Assembly: GCA_000961575.1 (NCBI GenBank)
Contig: LADP01000020.1
Location: 26,455 to 90,454 of the forward strand
DNA: 64,000 nt
Origin: Peptococcaceae bacterium BRH_c8a
GTDB taxonomy: Bacteria; Bacillota; Desulfotomaculia; Desulfotomaculales; Desulfallaceae
Direction of reading: 5' to 3'
Made by a program: the position numbers and the translations under genes. The first letter of the stretch is position 1. Each line of letters begins with the position of its first letter. Below, piece after piece: positions 18,293 to 26,703 of this stretch. The notes below the pieces were generated by a model that worked only from the letters and a program-made list of their open reading frames with translations, was not told the DNA's origin and ran no database searches.

Positions 18293-18736
18293 ATGCCAAC
18301 TTTTGTAATGACCGAAAAATGTGACGGCTGCAAGGGTCAGGACAAAACCGCTTGCATGTATGCATGCCCTAACGACCTTATGGTGTTGAATAAAGAAACC
18401 ATGAAGGCCACCAACCGTGATCCTTGGGCCTGCTGGGAATGCCTATGCTGCGCCAAGGCTTGCCCGCAGCAAGCTATGGATCTGCGCGGATATGCTGACT
18501 TTGTCCCCATGGGCGCGACCGCGACTCCTCTGAGAGGTTCCGACAGCATTATGTGGACCATCAAGTTTCGTAACGGTATGGTCAAACGCTTCAAATTCCC
18601 CATCCGTACCACTGAAGAAGGCACTGCAGTGCCCGACGGCGGATTCCCGGCTGACCAGAACGACCTGAACGACGAGAACCTGTACACCGAGCCGGCTTCC
18701 CTGTTGATGGACGCTGTGCCCACCATTAATAAGTAA
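18293..18736 (+). CDS. aprB: adenylylsulfate (APS) reductase beta subunit
   Basis: 147 residues, the ferredoxin-like electron-entry subunit of dissimilatory APS reductase. Two [4Fe-4S] clusters are coordinated by CDGCKGQDKTACMYACP, with its typical insertion, and CWECLCCAKACP. The C-terminal extension (about 75-147) wraps AprA in known structures. CAGGAGGTTGAATTA precedes the ATG. It lies 49 bases upstream of aprA in one operon and delivers electrons, presumably from QmoAB, to the AprA flavin. Confidence 0.97.
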   Translation: MPTFVMTEKCDGCKGQDKTACMYACPNDLMVLNKETMKATNRDPWACWECLCCAKACPQQAMDLRGYADFVPMGATATPLRGSDSIMWTIKFRNGMVKRFKFPIRTTEEGTAVPDGGFPADQNDLNDENLYTEPASLLMDAVPTINK

Positions 18737-18785
18737 GTTGTCCCAAATACGTTTATTAAGAACTTTACGGAGGAGGTTAATATAA

Positions 18786-20660
18786 ATGCCGATGAATTTT
18801 GAAACTGTTGAAGTTACCACTGATTTTCTTATCGTGGGCGGCGGCATGGCGTCCTGCGGGGCAGCTGTGGAAGCGGCTTACTGGGCGAAGAAACAAGGCC
18901 TGAAAGTTACCATGGTTGACAAAGCTTCCATCGACCGTTCCGGCGCTGTGGCTATGGGTCTTTCCGCCATTAACCAGTACCTGGGTGTTGGCAAAGGCAA
19001 AAACACAGTTGAGCAATACGTTGATTATGTACGCCAGGATCTGATGGGTGTTGCCCGTGACGACCTCGTTTACAACATTGCCCGTCACGTTGACGGTTCC
19101 GTGCACCTGTTTGAAAAGTGGGGCCTGCCCATCTGGACCGATGATGATGGTAACTACGTAAATGAAGGCCGCTGGCAAATCATGCTGAACGGTGAATCCT
19201 ACAAGGTCATCGTCGCTGAAGCTGCCAAGAATGCCTTGGGCATGGACAACATCTACGAGCGTATCTTCATCATTGAGCCGCTGATGGATGGCGACAGGGT
19301 TGCCGGCGCTGTTGGTTTCAGCGTACGGGAAAATAAATTCTACGTTTTCAAGGCTAAAGCTGTTCTGGCCGCCATGGGCGGTGCGGTAGGCGTGTTCAAG
19401 CCCCGCTCCACTGGTGAAGGTCTTGGCCGTTCCTGGTATCCTCCTTTCAGCACTGGTTCCAGCGCATACTTCACCCTCCGCGCGGGCGCTGAAATGACTT
19501 GTCAAGAAGTACGCTTCATCCCGGTTCGCTTTAAGGATGCTTACGGCCCGGTTGGTGCTTGGTTCCTACTGTTCAAATCCAGAGCCATCAGTGCTATCGG
19601 TGGCGAGTACATGGTAGAGCGCCGCGACGAGCTGCAAAACTGGGCTCCTTACGGTCTGGTGAAGCCGATTCCGGCCAACCTGCGTAACTACCTCGGCATG
19701 CTGGATGTCAGCGAAGGCAAAGGCCCCCTCATGATGATGACCAACGAAGCTATCGCTAATATCGCCAAGAAATATGAAGACGACCCCAAGGCCTTCAAGA
19801 AGAAAATGAAGGAACTGGAATCCGAAGCTTGGGAAGATTTCCTCGATATGACCATCTCACAGGCACTGCTGTGGGCGGCCACTAACATTGAACCGGAAGA
19901 GAAGCCTTCAGAGATTGCCGCTGCTGAGCCTTACTTCATCGGTTCTCACTCCGGCGCATCCGGCGCTTGGGTATCAGGTCCTAAAGACATTGCTCCGGCC
20001 GACTATTTCTGGGGTTATGCCAACATGACCACCGTTAAGGGTCTGTTTGCCGCTGGTGACGCTTCCGGCGCTTCCAGCCACAAGTTCTCCTCGGGTTCCC
20101 ACGCTGAAGGCCGTATTGCCGCCAAGGCAGCCATTAAGTTCATCGTGGAAAACAACACCCAGCCCAACGTAGATATGGCCAAAGTGGAAGAACTGAAAGC
20201 CAAAGCCTACCAGCCGATGGAAACTTACGAAGCCAACAAGGGCTTTACCACCGACCCCGAAGTCAACCCGGCTTACATTAAGCCTAAAATGTTCATGTTC
20301 CGTCTGCAGAAGATGATGGACGAGTATGTAGGTGGTGTGAGCGCGAACTTTAGCACCAACACTCCCAGCCTGAATAGGGCTATGGAACTGCTGGCCTTCC
20401 TGAAGGAAGACGCCGAAAAGCTTGGCGCTGCCGACCTACATGAGCTGATGAGATGCTGGGAGAACGTTCACCGGATGTGGCAAGCCGAATCCCACGTTCG
20501 TACAGTAATGTTCCGTGAAGAAACCCGTTGGCCCGGTTACTACTTCCGCGCTGACTTCCCGAAAATGGACGAAGAGAACTGGCTGTCCTTCGTTAACATT
20601 AAGTGGGATCCCAACACAGACGAATGGGATGTATTCAAGAAGCCCATTATCCGCCTGTAA
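18786..20660 (+). CDS. aprA: adenylylsulfate (APS) reductase alpha subunit
   Basis: 624 residues, FAD-containing catalytic subunit that reduces APS to sulfite and AMP. The N-terminal FAD-binding motif is LIVGGGMASCGAAVEAAYWA, and the fumarate-reductase/succinate-dehydrogenase-like fold continues to about residue 450. The substrate-channel segment includes RFKDAYGPVGAWFL, and the FAD end motif lies in LFAAGDASGASSHKFSSGSH. ACGGAGGAGGTTAATATAA precedes the ATG. The coding sequence shows the strong codon bias of a highly expressed gene. Confidence 0.97.
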   Translation: MPMNFETVEVTTDFLIVGGGMASCGAAVEAAYWAKKQGLKVTMVDKASIDRSGAVAMGLSAINQYLGVGKGKNTVEQYVDYVRQDLMGVARDDLVYNIARHVDGSVHLFEKWGLPIWTDDDGNYVNEGRWQIMLNGESYKVIVAEAAKNALGMDNIYERIFIIEPLMDGDRVAGAVGFSVRENKFYVFKAKAVLAAMGGAVGVFKPRSTGEGLGRSWYPPFSTGSSAYFTLRAGAEMTCQEVRFIPVRFKDAYGPVGAWFLLFKSRAISAIGGEYMVERRDELQNWAPYGLVKPIPANLRNYLGMLDVSEGKGPLMMMTNEAIANIAKKYEDDPKAFKKKMKELESEAWEDFLDMTISQALLWAATNIEPEEKPSEIAAAEPYFIGSHSGASGAWVSGPKDIAPADYFWGYANMTTVKGLFAAGDASGASSHKFSSGSHAEGRIAAKAAIKFIVENNTQPNVDMAKVEELKAKAYQPMETYEANKGFTTDPEVNPAYIKPKMFMFRLQKMMDEYVGGVSANFSTNTPSLNRAMELLAFLKEDAEKLGAADLHELMRCWENVHRMWQAESHVRTVMFREETRWPGYYFRADFPKMDEENWLSFVNIKWDPNTDEWDVFKKPIIRL

Positions 20661-20747
20661 GTCTGATTTGATAGTCAACAATTGGTCTCACCCCATGTCC
20701 TGGGCGAGATCGGGTAACTAAATGCATTGTGCCATTCCACGGCGCAA

Positions 20748-20773
20748 GAGCCCGTGGCTTCGGCCACGGGCTC
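20748..20773 (+). other. stable TTCG-loop hairpin downstream of aprA
   Basis: GAGCCCGTGGC-TTCG-GCCACGGGCTC: a perfect 11-bp stem capped by a TTCG tetraloop, with no T-run. Probably an mRNA 3' stabiliser or processing boundary behind the highly expressed aprBA message. Confidence 0.65.
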
Positions 20774-20880
20774 GGTGCTGTATATTGTATTAAAATGGGC
20801 ATATTGCATAGTTACGATAACAGCCCTGGCTGGTACTCACTCGTGGGGACTGGGCGTTAATTTAGGAATTGGACCATTTA

Positions 20881-20915
20881 CCAGGCGTCCTTACGGGTTG
20901 CCTGGAGTTTTTTTT
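20881..20915 (+). terminator. Rho-independent terminator between aprA and qmoA
   Basis: Stem CCAGGC/GCCTGG followed by AGTTTTTTTT. With the hairpin at 20748 it separates aprBA from qmoAB, so qmoA needs its own promoter (AT-rich 20940-20990) or limited read-through. Confidence 0.75.
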
Positions 20916-21032
20916 AGTCCCGGTGGCAGTAAATGAATAAATCATTGTCGGTTGCATGCTATATATATACTTTATTAACAGGTAAACTGTAATGATAAAA
21001 ATCTACACGGGAGAATGGTGTGGTGAAAATTT

Positions 21033-22292
21033 ATGGCAAATAAAAGCATACTTGTTGTTGGGGGAGGAATCAGCGGCATTACCGCTGCCCTGGAAGCTGC
21101 AGAAGCAGGCTGTGAAGTTTATATTGCAGAAAAAAACCCATACCTGGGTGGCAGGGTAACGCAGATTAACCAATACTTCCCCAAGTTATGCCCGCCAAAC
21201 TGCGGGCTGGAGATTAACTTCCAACGGATTAGAAATAACCCCCGGATAAACTTCTTTACCTTGGCTGAAGTAGAAAACATTTCCGGCCAAGAAGGCAACT
21301 TTGACGTAACATTAAAAATTAATCCCCGTTATGTAAATGATAATTGCACCGGTTGCGGTAAATGTGTGGAAGCCTGCCCGGTGGAAGTTGACAATCCCTT
21401 TAACTATGGGATGAATAAAATCAAGGCAATTCATTTGCCGCATGATTTTGCTTTCCCCATGAAGTACGTTATCAAGGCTGATGCCTGTAAAGAAGCCGGA
21501 TGTGCCGGCAAGTGCGCCGAGGTTTGCGAGTACAAGGCCATTGAGCCCGACATGCAGTCCAAGACCATGAACCTGAACGTGGGTGCCATTGTATGGGCCA
21601 CCGGTTGGAATCCATACGATGCCAACAAGCTTAGTTATTACGGCTTTGGTCGTTTTAAAAACGTGGTTACCAACGTAATGTTGGAGCGGATGGCCGCCAT
21701 GAACGGCCCCACCGGCGGTAAAATCGTCCGCCCGTCAGACGGTAAGGAAATTAAGAGCATTGCCTTTGTGCAATGCGCCGGTTCCCGGGACGAAAACCAC
21801 CTTAAGGCATGTTCATCCGTTTGCTGTCTGGCTTCATTAAAACATGCCACCTATGTAAGGGAGCAATACCCCGACGCGGAGATTAGTATTTACTATATTG
21901 ACATCAGGGCGCGCGGCAAATATGAAGATTTCTTCACTAAGGTCCAGGAAGAAGCCAACGTTACCTTAATCAAGGGTAAGGCCGGCGAAATCGAGGAAGA
22001 CCAAACCAACGGACAACTGGTGGTAATTGCTGAGGACCAGGAAGCCAAGCAAGTAACCAGGAAGAGTTACGACCTGGTGGTGCTGGCCACCGGCATGGCA
22101 CCTTCCACCGCGACAGCTGCTATTCCCGCTGACATGGCATACGATGAAGACGGCTTTGTGGTACCGGGAGCAGGGACTGCAGGTATCGTGGTGGCCGGAT
22201 GCGTCAAAAACCCGTTGGATGTGGCCTCAGCTGTAAGGGATGCTACCGCTGCAGCGCTTAAGGCGATCCAATCTACAGTGAGGGGGCAGTAA
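21033..22292 (+). CDS. qmoA: quinone-interacting oxidoreductase subunit QmoA
   Basis: 419 residues, a HdrA-like FAD protein. The N-terminal dinucleotide motif is LVVGGGISGITAALEAAEAG. One [4Fe-4S] motif lies at CTGCGKCVEACPVE (about residues 109-122), with further cysteines in KEAGCAGKCAEVCEYKA, and a second flavin-associated motif is in IVVAGCVKNPLDVASAV. In sulfate reducers QmoA works with QmoB to pass electrons from the quinone pool toward AprBA. It is separated by 2 bases from qmoB. Confidence 0.93.
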   Translation: MANKSILVVGGGISGITAALEAAEAGCEVYIAEKNPYLGGRVTQINQYFPKLCPPNCGLEINFQRIRNNPRINFFTLAEVENISGQEGNFDVTLKINPRYVNDNCTGCGKCVEACPVEVDNPFNYGMNKIKAIHLPHDFAFPMKYVIKADACKEAGCAGKCAEVCEYKAIEPDMQSKTMNLNVGAIVWATGWNPYDANKLSYYGFGRFKNVVTNVMLERMAAMNGPTGGKIVRPSDGKEIKSIAFVQCAGSRDENHLKACSSVCCLASLKHATYVREQYPDAEISIYYIDIRARGKYEDFFTKVQEEANVTLIKGKAGEIEEDQTNGQLVVIAEDQEAKQVTRKSYDLVVLATGMAPSTATAAIPADMAYDEDGFVVPGAGTAGIVVAGCVKNPLDVASAVRDATAAALKAIQSTVRGQ

Positions 22293-22294
22293 CG

Positions 22295-24502
22295 ATGGAA
22301 AAGAAAATAGCCGTATATATTTGCACAGGCTGTGGAATTGGTGATGCTCTGGACATCGATGCCCTGTCCAAGGTAGCAAAAAGTGAATTTAAGGTGCCGA
22401 TCTGCAAGACCGACGGGCAGCTCTGCGGGCCTGAAGGCGTTGCTTTAATCAAGCAGGATATCGAGAGTGAAGGTGTGAACACAGTCGTTATTGCCGGATG
22501 TTCAGCCAGGGTTAATTTTGATGTATTTAAATTCGGCCCGGATAATATTGTCGAGCGGATCAATCTGCGTGAACAGGTTATCTGGTGCCATACAGCCGAC
22601 GACGAGGACACTCAGATGCTGGCCGAGGACTATATGCGCATGGGCCTGGTCAAACAAAAGAACATGTACGTCCCCGAACCCTATCAGGTGGAAAGCTTTT
22701 CCCGGAATATCCTGGTGGTGGGCGGCGGCCTGACCGGTCTGACTGCCGCGGTGGAATCGGCCAAAGCTGGTTACTCCACCATACTAGTGGAGAAGGATGC
22801 GGAACTGGGCGGTTACGTGGGCAAAATGTACAAACAAGTACCTATGAAACCACCTTATACCGACCTGGAAGAGAACTGTATCCCCAACTTGGTTAAAGCT
22901 GCCGAGGATGCCGGAGTTAAGATTTACAAGTCGGCCACCGTTGAGAATACCGCAGGCGCGCCGGGTATGTTCGACGTTACCATTAAGCAGGGTGACAGTA
23001 CTGTTCAGGAGCGGGTTGGTGCGATTGTGCTGGCCACCGGTGCCAAACCTTACGAGGCAGACAAACTGGGTCACCTGGGCTTTGGTAAGTTTCCCAACGT
23101 TATCACTCAGTCCATGTTCGAGGAAATGGCGACTGCAGGTAAGCTGGAAGCCAGCAAAGTGGCCTTTATTCAGTGCGCGGGCTCACGCGACCAGGAGCAC
23201 CTGCCTTACTGCTCCGCCGCGTGCTGCATCGAGTCCATCAAACAGGCGCTGTACGTTAAGGAAAAGAATGCTGAAGCCAACGTATATGTTTACTATAAGG
23301 ACATTCGTTCCAACGGGCAGTATGAACATTTCTACATGAAGGCCCAGCAGGAAGGCGTTGTCTTTGTCAAGGGCGATGTGACCGAGATTACCGAGGAAGA
23401 CGGCAAACTCACCATTGAAGCAGACGACAAAACAATGGGCACCACCTCCCTGGCGGACGAGTTTGACTACGTGGTACTGGCCAACGGCATGGTACCCACA
23501 GCAGCGCTGGGTGATTTGGTGGAAGAAGAGCCGGCCGCCGATGAAGCGGCAGCCGCTTCCGACGAGCCCAAGGCATCTACTCCCCCGGTAATTAAGGCCA
23601 ACCTGCTTAACCTGGCCTACAGACAGGGTCCGGAACTGCCGGCTCTAAAATACGGCTTCCCGGATTCCCACTATATATGCTTCCCGTATGAAACCAGGCG
23701 CACAGGTATTTACGCCGCCGGTGTGGTACGGGCGCCCATGGATATGCTTTCAGCAGTTGAAGACGGTGCCGGTGCGGCCATGAAAGCCGTCCAGTGTGTC
23801 GAGGCCACTGAAATGGGCCAGGCTGTGCACCCGCGTTCCGGCGATATGTCATTCCCAGAATTCAATATGAACCGCTGCACCCAATGTAAACGGTGCACTG
23901 AGGAATGTCCCTTTGGTGCCATTAACGAAGACGAGAAGGGCAACCCGCTACCCAACCCCTCCCGTTGCAGAAGGTGCGGCACCTGTATGGGCGCCTGCCC
24001 CGAACGGATTATTTCCTTCAAGAACTACTCGGTGCCAATGGTTGGTAACATGGTCAAGACCATTGAAATGCCGGAAGAAGACGAAGAGAAGCCCAGGATC
24101 CTAATCTTCGCCTGCGAGAATGATGCCATTCCCGCCCTGGATATGGCCGGCATCAACCGCCTGCAGTATAACGCCTGGGTGCGGATTATTCCTCTGCGCT
24201 GCTTGGGTTCCCTTAACCTGGTGTGGATTAACGACGCCATGGGCGGCGGCTTTGACGGCGTACTCTTGATGGGTTGCAAACACGGTGATGATTACCAGTG
24301 CCACTTCATGAAGGGCAGCGAACTGGCGGAGATTCGGCTCTCCAAGATTTCCGAGACCCTGGATCGCCTGGGCCTGGAATCCGAGCGGGTGCGCGCCACT
24401 ACGGTAAACATCATGGATTACGACAAGATACCGGCTATGCTGGACGAATTTGCCGCGGATCTTGAGGAACTGGGCCCGAACCCAATGAAAGACTTCGCTT
24501 AA
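22295..24502 (+). CDS. qmoB: quinone-interacting oxidoreductase subunit QmoB
   Basis: 735 residues. After a 130-residue N-terminal part comes a HdrA-like FAD domain (NILVVGGGLTGLTAAVESAK, about 132-151), then two [4Fe-4S] motifs, CTQCKRCTEECPFG and CRRCGTCMGACPE (about 528-575). The C-terminal MvhD-like domain (about 605-735) has conserved cysteines in IFACEN, LRCLGS and GCKHGDDYQC. A short Glu/Ala-rich linker lies around 410-425. It is the electron-linking partner of QmoA and is likely translationally coupled to it. Confidence 0.93.
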   Translation: MEKKIAVYICTGCGIGDALDIDALSKVAKSEFKVPICKTDGQLCGPEGVALIKQDIESEGVNTVVIAGCSARVNFDVFKFGPDNIVERINLREQVIWCHTADDEDTQMLAEDYMRMGLVKQKNMYVPEPYQVESFSRNILVVGGGLTGLTAAVESAKAGYSTILVEKDAELGGYVGKMYKQVPMKPPYTDLEENCIPNLVKAAEDAGVKIYKSATVENTAGAPGMFDVTIKQGDSTVQERVGAIVLATGAKPYEADKLGHLGFGKFPNVITQSMFEEMATAGKLEASKVAFIQCAGSRDQEHLPYCSAACCIESIKQALYVKEKNAEANVYVYYKDIRSNGQYEHFYMKAQQEGVVFVKGDVTEITEEDGKLTIEADDKTMGTTSLADEFDYVVLANGMVPTAALGDLVEEEPAADEAAAASDEPKASTPPVIKANLLNLAYRQGPELPALKYGFPDSHYICFPYETRRTGIYAAGVVRAPMDMLSAVEDGAGAAMKAVQCVEATEMGQAVHPRSGDMSFPEFNMNRCTQCKRCTEECPFGAINEDEKGNPLPNPSRCRRCGTCMGACPERIISFKNYSVPMVGNMVKTIEMPEEDEEKPRILIFACENDAIPALDMAGINRLQYNAWVRIIPLRCLGSLNLVWINDAMGGGFDGVLLMGCKHGDDYQCHFMKGSELAEIRLSKISETLDRLGLESERVRATTVNIMDYDKIPAMLDEFAADLEELGPNPMKDFA

Positions 24503-24509
24503 TAGGAAA

Positions 24510-24560
24510 GGGGACACACCTCAGGTAATGGGTATTCCTTTGGGGTCGAGGAATGTCCCC
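24510..24560. repeat. REP-like GGGGAC...GTCCCC element
   Basis: GGGGACACAC and GAATGTCCCC flank about 35 bases, directly after the qmoB stop. It shares the end sequences of the element at 16423-16455. Confidence 0.5.
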
Positions 24561-24631
24561 GATGGGATGGCCGAGGAATGTTCCCGTGGGTTCGTTTTAT
24601 TGGAACTCGACGGTAACTCCAGATAAAGAAA

Positions 24632-24652
24632 GGACGGCCAAATAGGCCGTCC
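24632..24652 (+). other. hairpin between qmoB and hdrC
   Basis: GGACGGCC-AAATA-GGCCGTCC: a perfect 8-bp stem 40 bases before hdrC, without a T-run. It may set the relative expression of qmoAB and hdrCB. Confidence 0.5.
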
Positions 24653-24691
24653 TGCACTCCTTTAAAAAATAGAAAAGGAGATAATTACTTT

Positions 24692-25288
24692 ATGGAGCAA
24701 AAGAATGTTTTTTCAGAACCTGTTAAGTATGATTTAACATTTGCCCGGGAAATTTTTCGTCTGGAGAACGGCTCATACATCAAGCAGTGCATGAACTGCG
24801 GTATGTGCGCCATTTCTTGCGCCACCAGGGATGTTATGGACTATTCTCCCAGGCAGCTTTTTAATCTAATTAAACTAGGTAAAAAAGAGGAAGTCTTGAC
24901 GTCCAATACATTCTGGTCCTGTACTTCCTGCTGTACTTGTAAAGCCCGCTGTCCCAGGGGTATTCCCATTATTGATGTGATGCATGACTTAAAGAAATAC
25001 GCTATTGACCATGGTTACACTAACTACCCGCAAGCTGCCTTCTACAAGGCTTTTTGGAACGAAATGTCCGTTCGGGGCAGAATGTTCGAGGGTGGTATGA
25101 CAGCTCGCTACTTCCTAATCCGCGGTCTTGACGAGATTTTAAAGGCTATGGACATGAAGGACGTGGGTATCGACATGCTTAAGCATGGTCGGATGCCCCT
25201 GCTGCCGCCGAAAAAAATCAGGGGGCTGGGCGGTTTAAAGAAAATCATTAGTAAGGCCCAGGAACTTGATCGGAAGGAGGCCAGGTAA
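24692..25288 (+). CDS. hdrC: HdrC-like iron-sulfur subunit
   Basis: 198 residues. Two [4Fe-4S] motifs are present: CMNCGMCAISCATRD (about 31-45) and CTSCCTCKARCPRGI (about 76-90). The rest is helical and soluble, with no membrane segment, so this is the HdrC type and not the membrane cytochrome fusion QmoC. In Gram-positive sulfate reducers hdrCB follows qmoAB in this order and is thought to replace QmoC. Ribosome binding site AAAAGGAGATAATTACTTT. The stop overlaps the hdrB start by one base (TAATG). Confidence 0.92.
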   Translation: MEQKNVFSEPVKYDLTFAREIFRLENGSYIKQCMNCGMCAISCATRDVMDYSPRQLFNLIKLGKKEEVLTSNTFWSCTSCCTCKARCPRGIPIIDVMHDLKKYAIDHGYTNYPQAAFYKAFWNEMSVRGRMFEGGMTARYFLIRGLDEILKAMDMKDVGIDMLKHGRMPLLPPKKIRGLGGLKKIISKAQELDRKEAR

Positions 25289-26163
25289 TGAGATATAGCT
25301 ATTATCCCGGATGCTCCAGCGAAGCTACGGCCAAGGCAAACGCACACTCCATTGAAGGTGTGGCCAAAGCGTTGGATGTACAGTTGGAAGAAATACCGGA
25401 CTGGAACTGTTGCGGTGCCACCGTGGCTTCCGGTGTGGTGGGAGACTTTACGCAGTTGGTGGTCACAGCCCGTAACCTGGCTATTGCCGAAGCCAAGGGT
25501 CAGGATGTGGTGACAGGCTGTAGTTCTTGCTACATGACCCTGGCTGTCGCCAATAAGAAGTTTAAGGAAGACGAGCATTTCCGCACCATGGCCAACGAAG
25601 CGTTGTCTGCTGCCGGAATGCAGTACAACGGTACCCTGCAAGTGCGCCAGTTCCTGGATGTGATTTATAACGATGTGGGACTCGAAAAGGTAGCTCAAAA
25701 GGTTAAAAAACCCCTTAAGGGTCTTACCGTGGCTGGATATGTAGGTTGCCAGACCGTACGGGCACTTCCATACGAGTTCGATGACCCGGAACAGCCGGTG
25801 TTCATGGACAGGTTAATAGAAGCCTTGGGTGCAACGCCAGCTGATTTCCCACTGCGGGCGCGTTGCTGCGGTAGTTCCAGTACCATACCCGCCAGGGACA
25901 TTGTGCTGGATCTGGGTTATAAACTTTTTGAATCTGCTTCATCCGGTGGTGCGCAGGTTATGGTAACCCCGTGCCCGATGTGCCAACTTAATTTGGATGC
26001 CTATCAAAAGCTGGTTAATAGAAAATATGGTACCAGTTTTAATATTCCGGTGCTGTTTTTTACCCAGCTGATGGCCGTAGCCTTCGGGTTATCTCCCGAG
26101 GCCCAGGCCTTGAAATACAACATTGTCTCTCCTCATGGTGCTTTATTGCAATTCGCAAAATAA
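25288..26163 (+). CDS. hdrB: HdrB-like subunit with two CCG domains
   Basis: 291 residues with two cysteine-rich CCG domains. The first has YYPGCSSEATA, NCCGATVASG and TGCSSCYMT; the second has GCQTVRALPYE, RCCGSSSTIP and TPCPMCQLN. These bind the non-cubane [4Fe-4S] clusters of heterodisulfide reductase. All motif cysteines are present. It is translationally coupled to hdrC and likely closes the Qmo-type complex feeding APS reductase, or links it to a soluble thiol or ferredoxin couple. The physiological partner is unknown. Confidence 0.92.
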   Translation: MRYSYYPGCSSEATAKANAHSIEGVAKALDVQLEEIPDWNCCGATVASGVVGDFTQLVVTARNLAIAEAKGQDVVTGCSSCYMTLAVANKKFKEDEHFRTMANEALSAAGMQYNGTLQVRQFLDVIYNDVGLEKVAQKVKKPLKGLTVAGYVGCQTVRALPYEFDDPEQPVFMDRLIEALGATPADFPLRARCCGSSSTIPARDIVLDLGYKLFESASSGGAQVMVTPCPMCQLNLDAYQKLVNRKYGTSFNIPVLFFTQLMAVAFGLSPEAQALKYNIVSPHGALLQFAK

Positions 26164-26206
26164 AAGATAGAATTAGTTTAATAAGCGTAGCACCGTTATA
26201 CAGTGC

Positions 26207-26246
26207 TAAAAGCTCCCGTGTTAGCAGGGGGCTTTAATTTTTTTAG
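26207..26246 (+). terminator. Rho-independent terminator after hdrB
   Basis: Stem AAAGCTCCC/GGGGGCTTT (one mismatch) followed by AATTTTTTT. Confidence 0.75.
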
Positions 26247-26703
26247 TGTATAAAAACGGTAAAGAATCATTATGTTATTGTGCAGTAAAATTGCTTGTGC
26301 CGTGGTTTTGGTTATGATAAATGCAATATGTGAGTGTAAAAAAGGGTGATGAAAGTATTGCAGATAGTATATTATTTCACATGGTAATTATTGAAGGTTA
26401 TTTTGTCATTGCGCAGTCTTCTCACTTGTATTGTTTGTATTTTACTACTTATCCCCCCTGTAAAAGATTTATTTATTTTAAATTACATATTTTTATAGTG
26501 TTACTAAACATTGTCATAATAATTAAATTTTTATTAATCTATCTTTATAAAGGCCGCTTTTTTACATCTGGTTCCTATTTGATGTCTCCTTAAAAATAAT
26601 ACGTTGTTTAAATTCAAAAAGAAGGAATTTTAAAACATTTAATTAAATAATTAATTATTAAAAGTTTTCAATATTTTTTTAGTGTTATAAAGGAGGTATG
26701 GTC
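26247..26703 (+). other. AT-rich intergenic region
   Basis: About 450 very AT-rich bases between the hdrB terminator and the permease gene. A 90-codon open frame (26321-26593) has no ribosome binding site and reads as low-complexity hydrophobic sequence, so I do not call it. It presumably holds the permease promoter; no clear operator was seen. Confidence 0.35.

Noticed and set aside
18777..19505. 242-codon antisense frame opposite aprA
   Set aside because: Shadow of a strongly biased gene; no ribosome binding site or family similarity.
26321..26593. 90-codon open frame before the ArsB/NhaD-type permease
   Set aside because: Very AT-rich, no ribosome binding site, low-complexity hydrophobic translation. 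Most likely chance.
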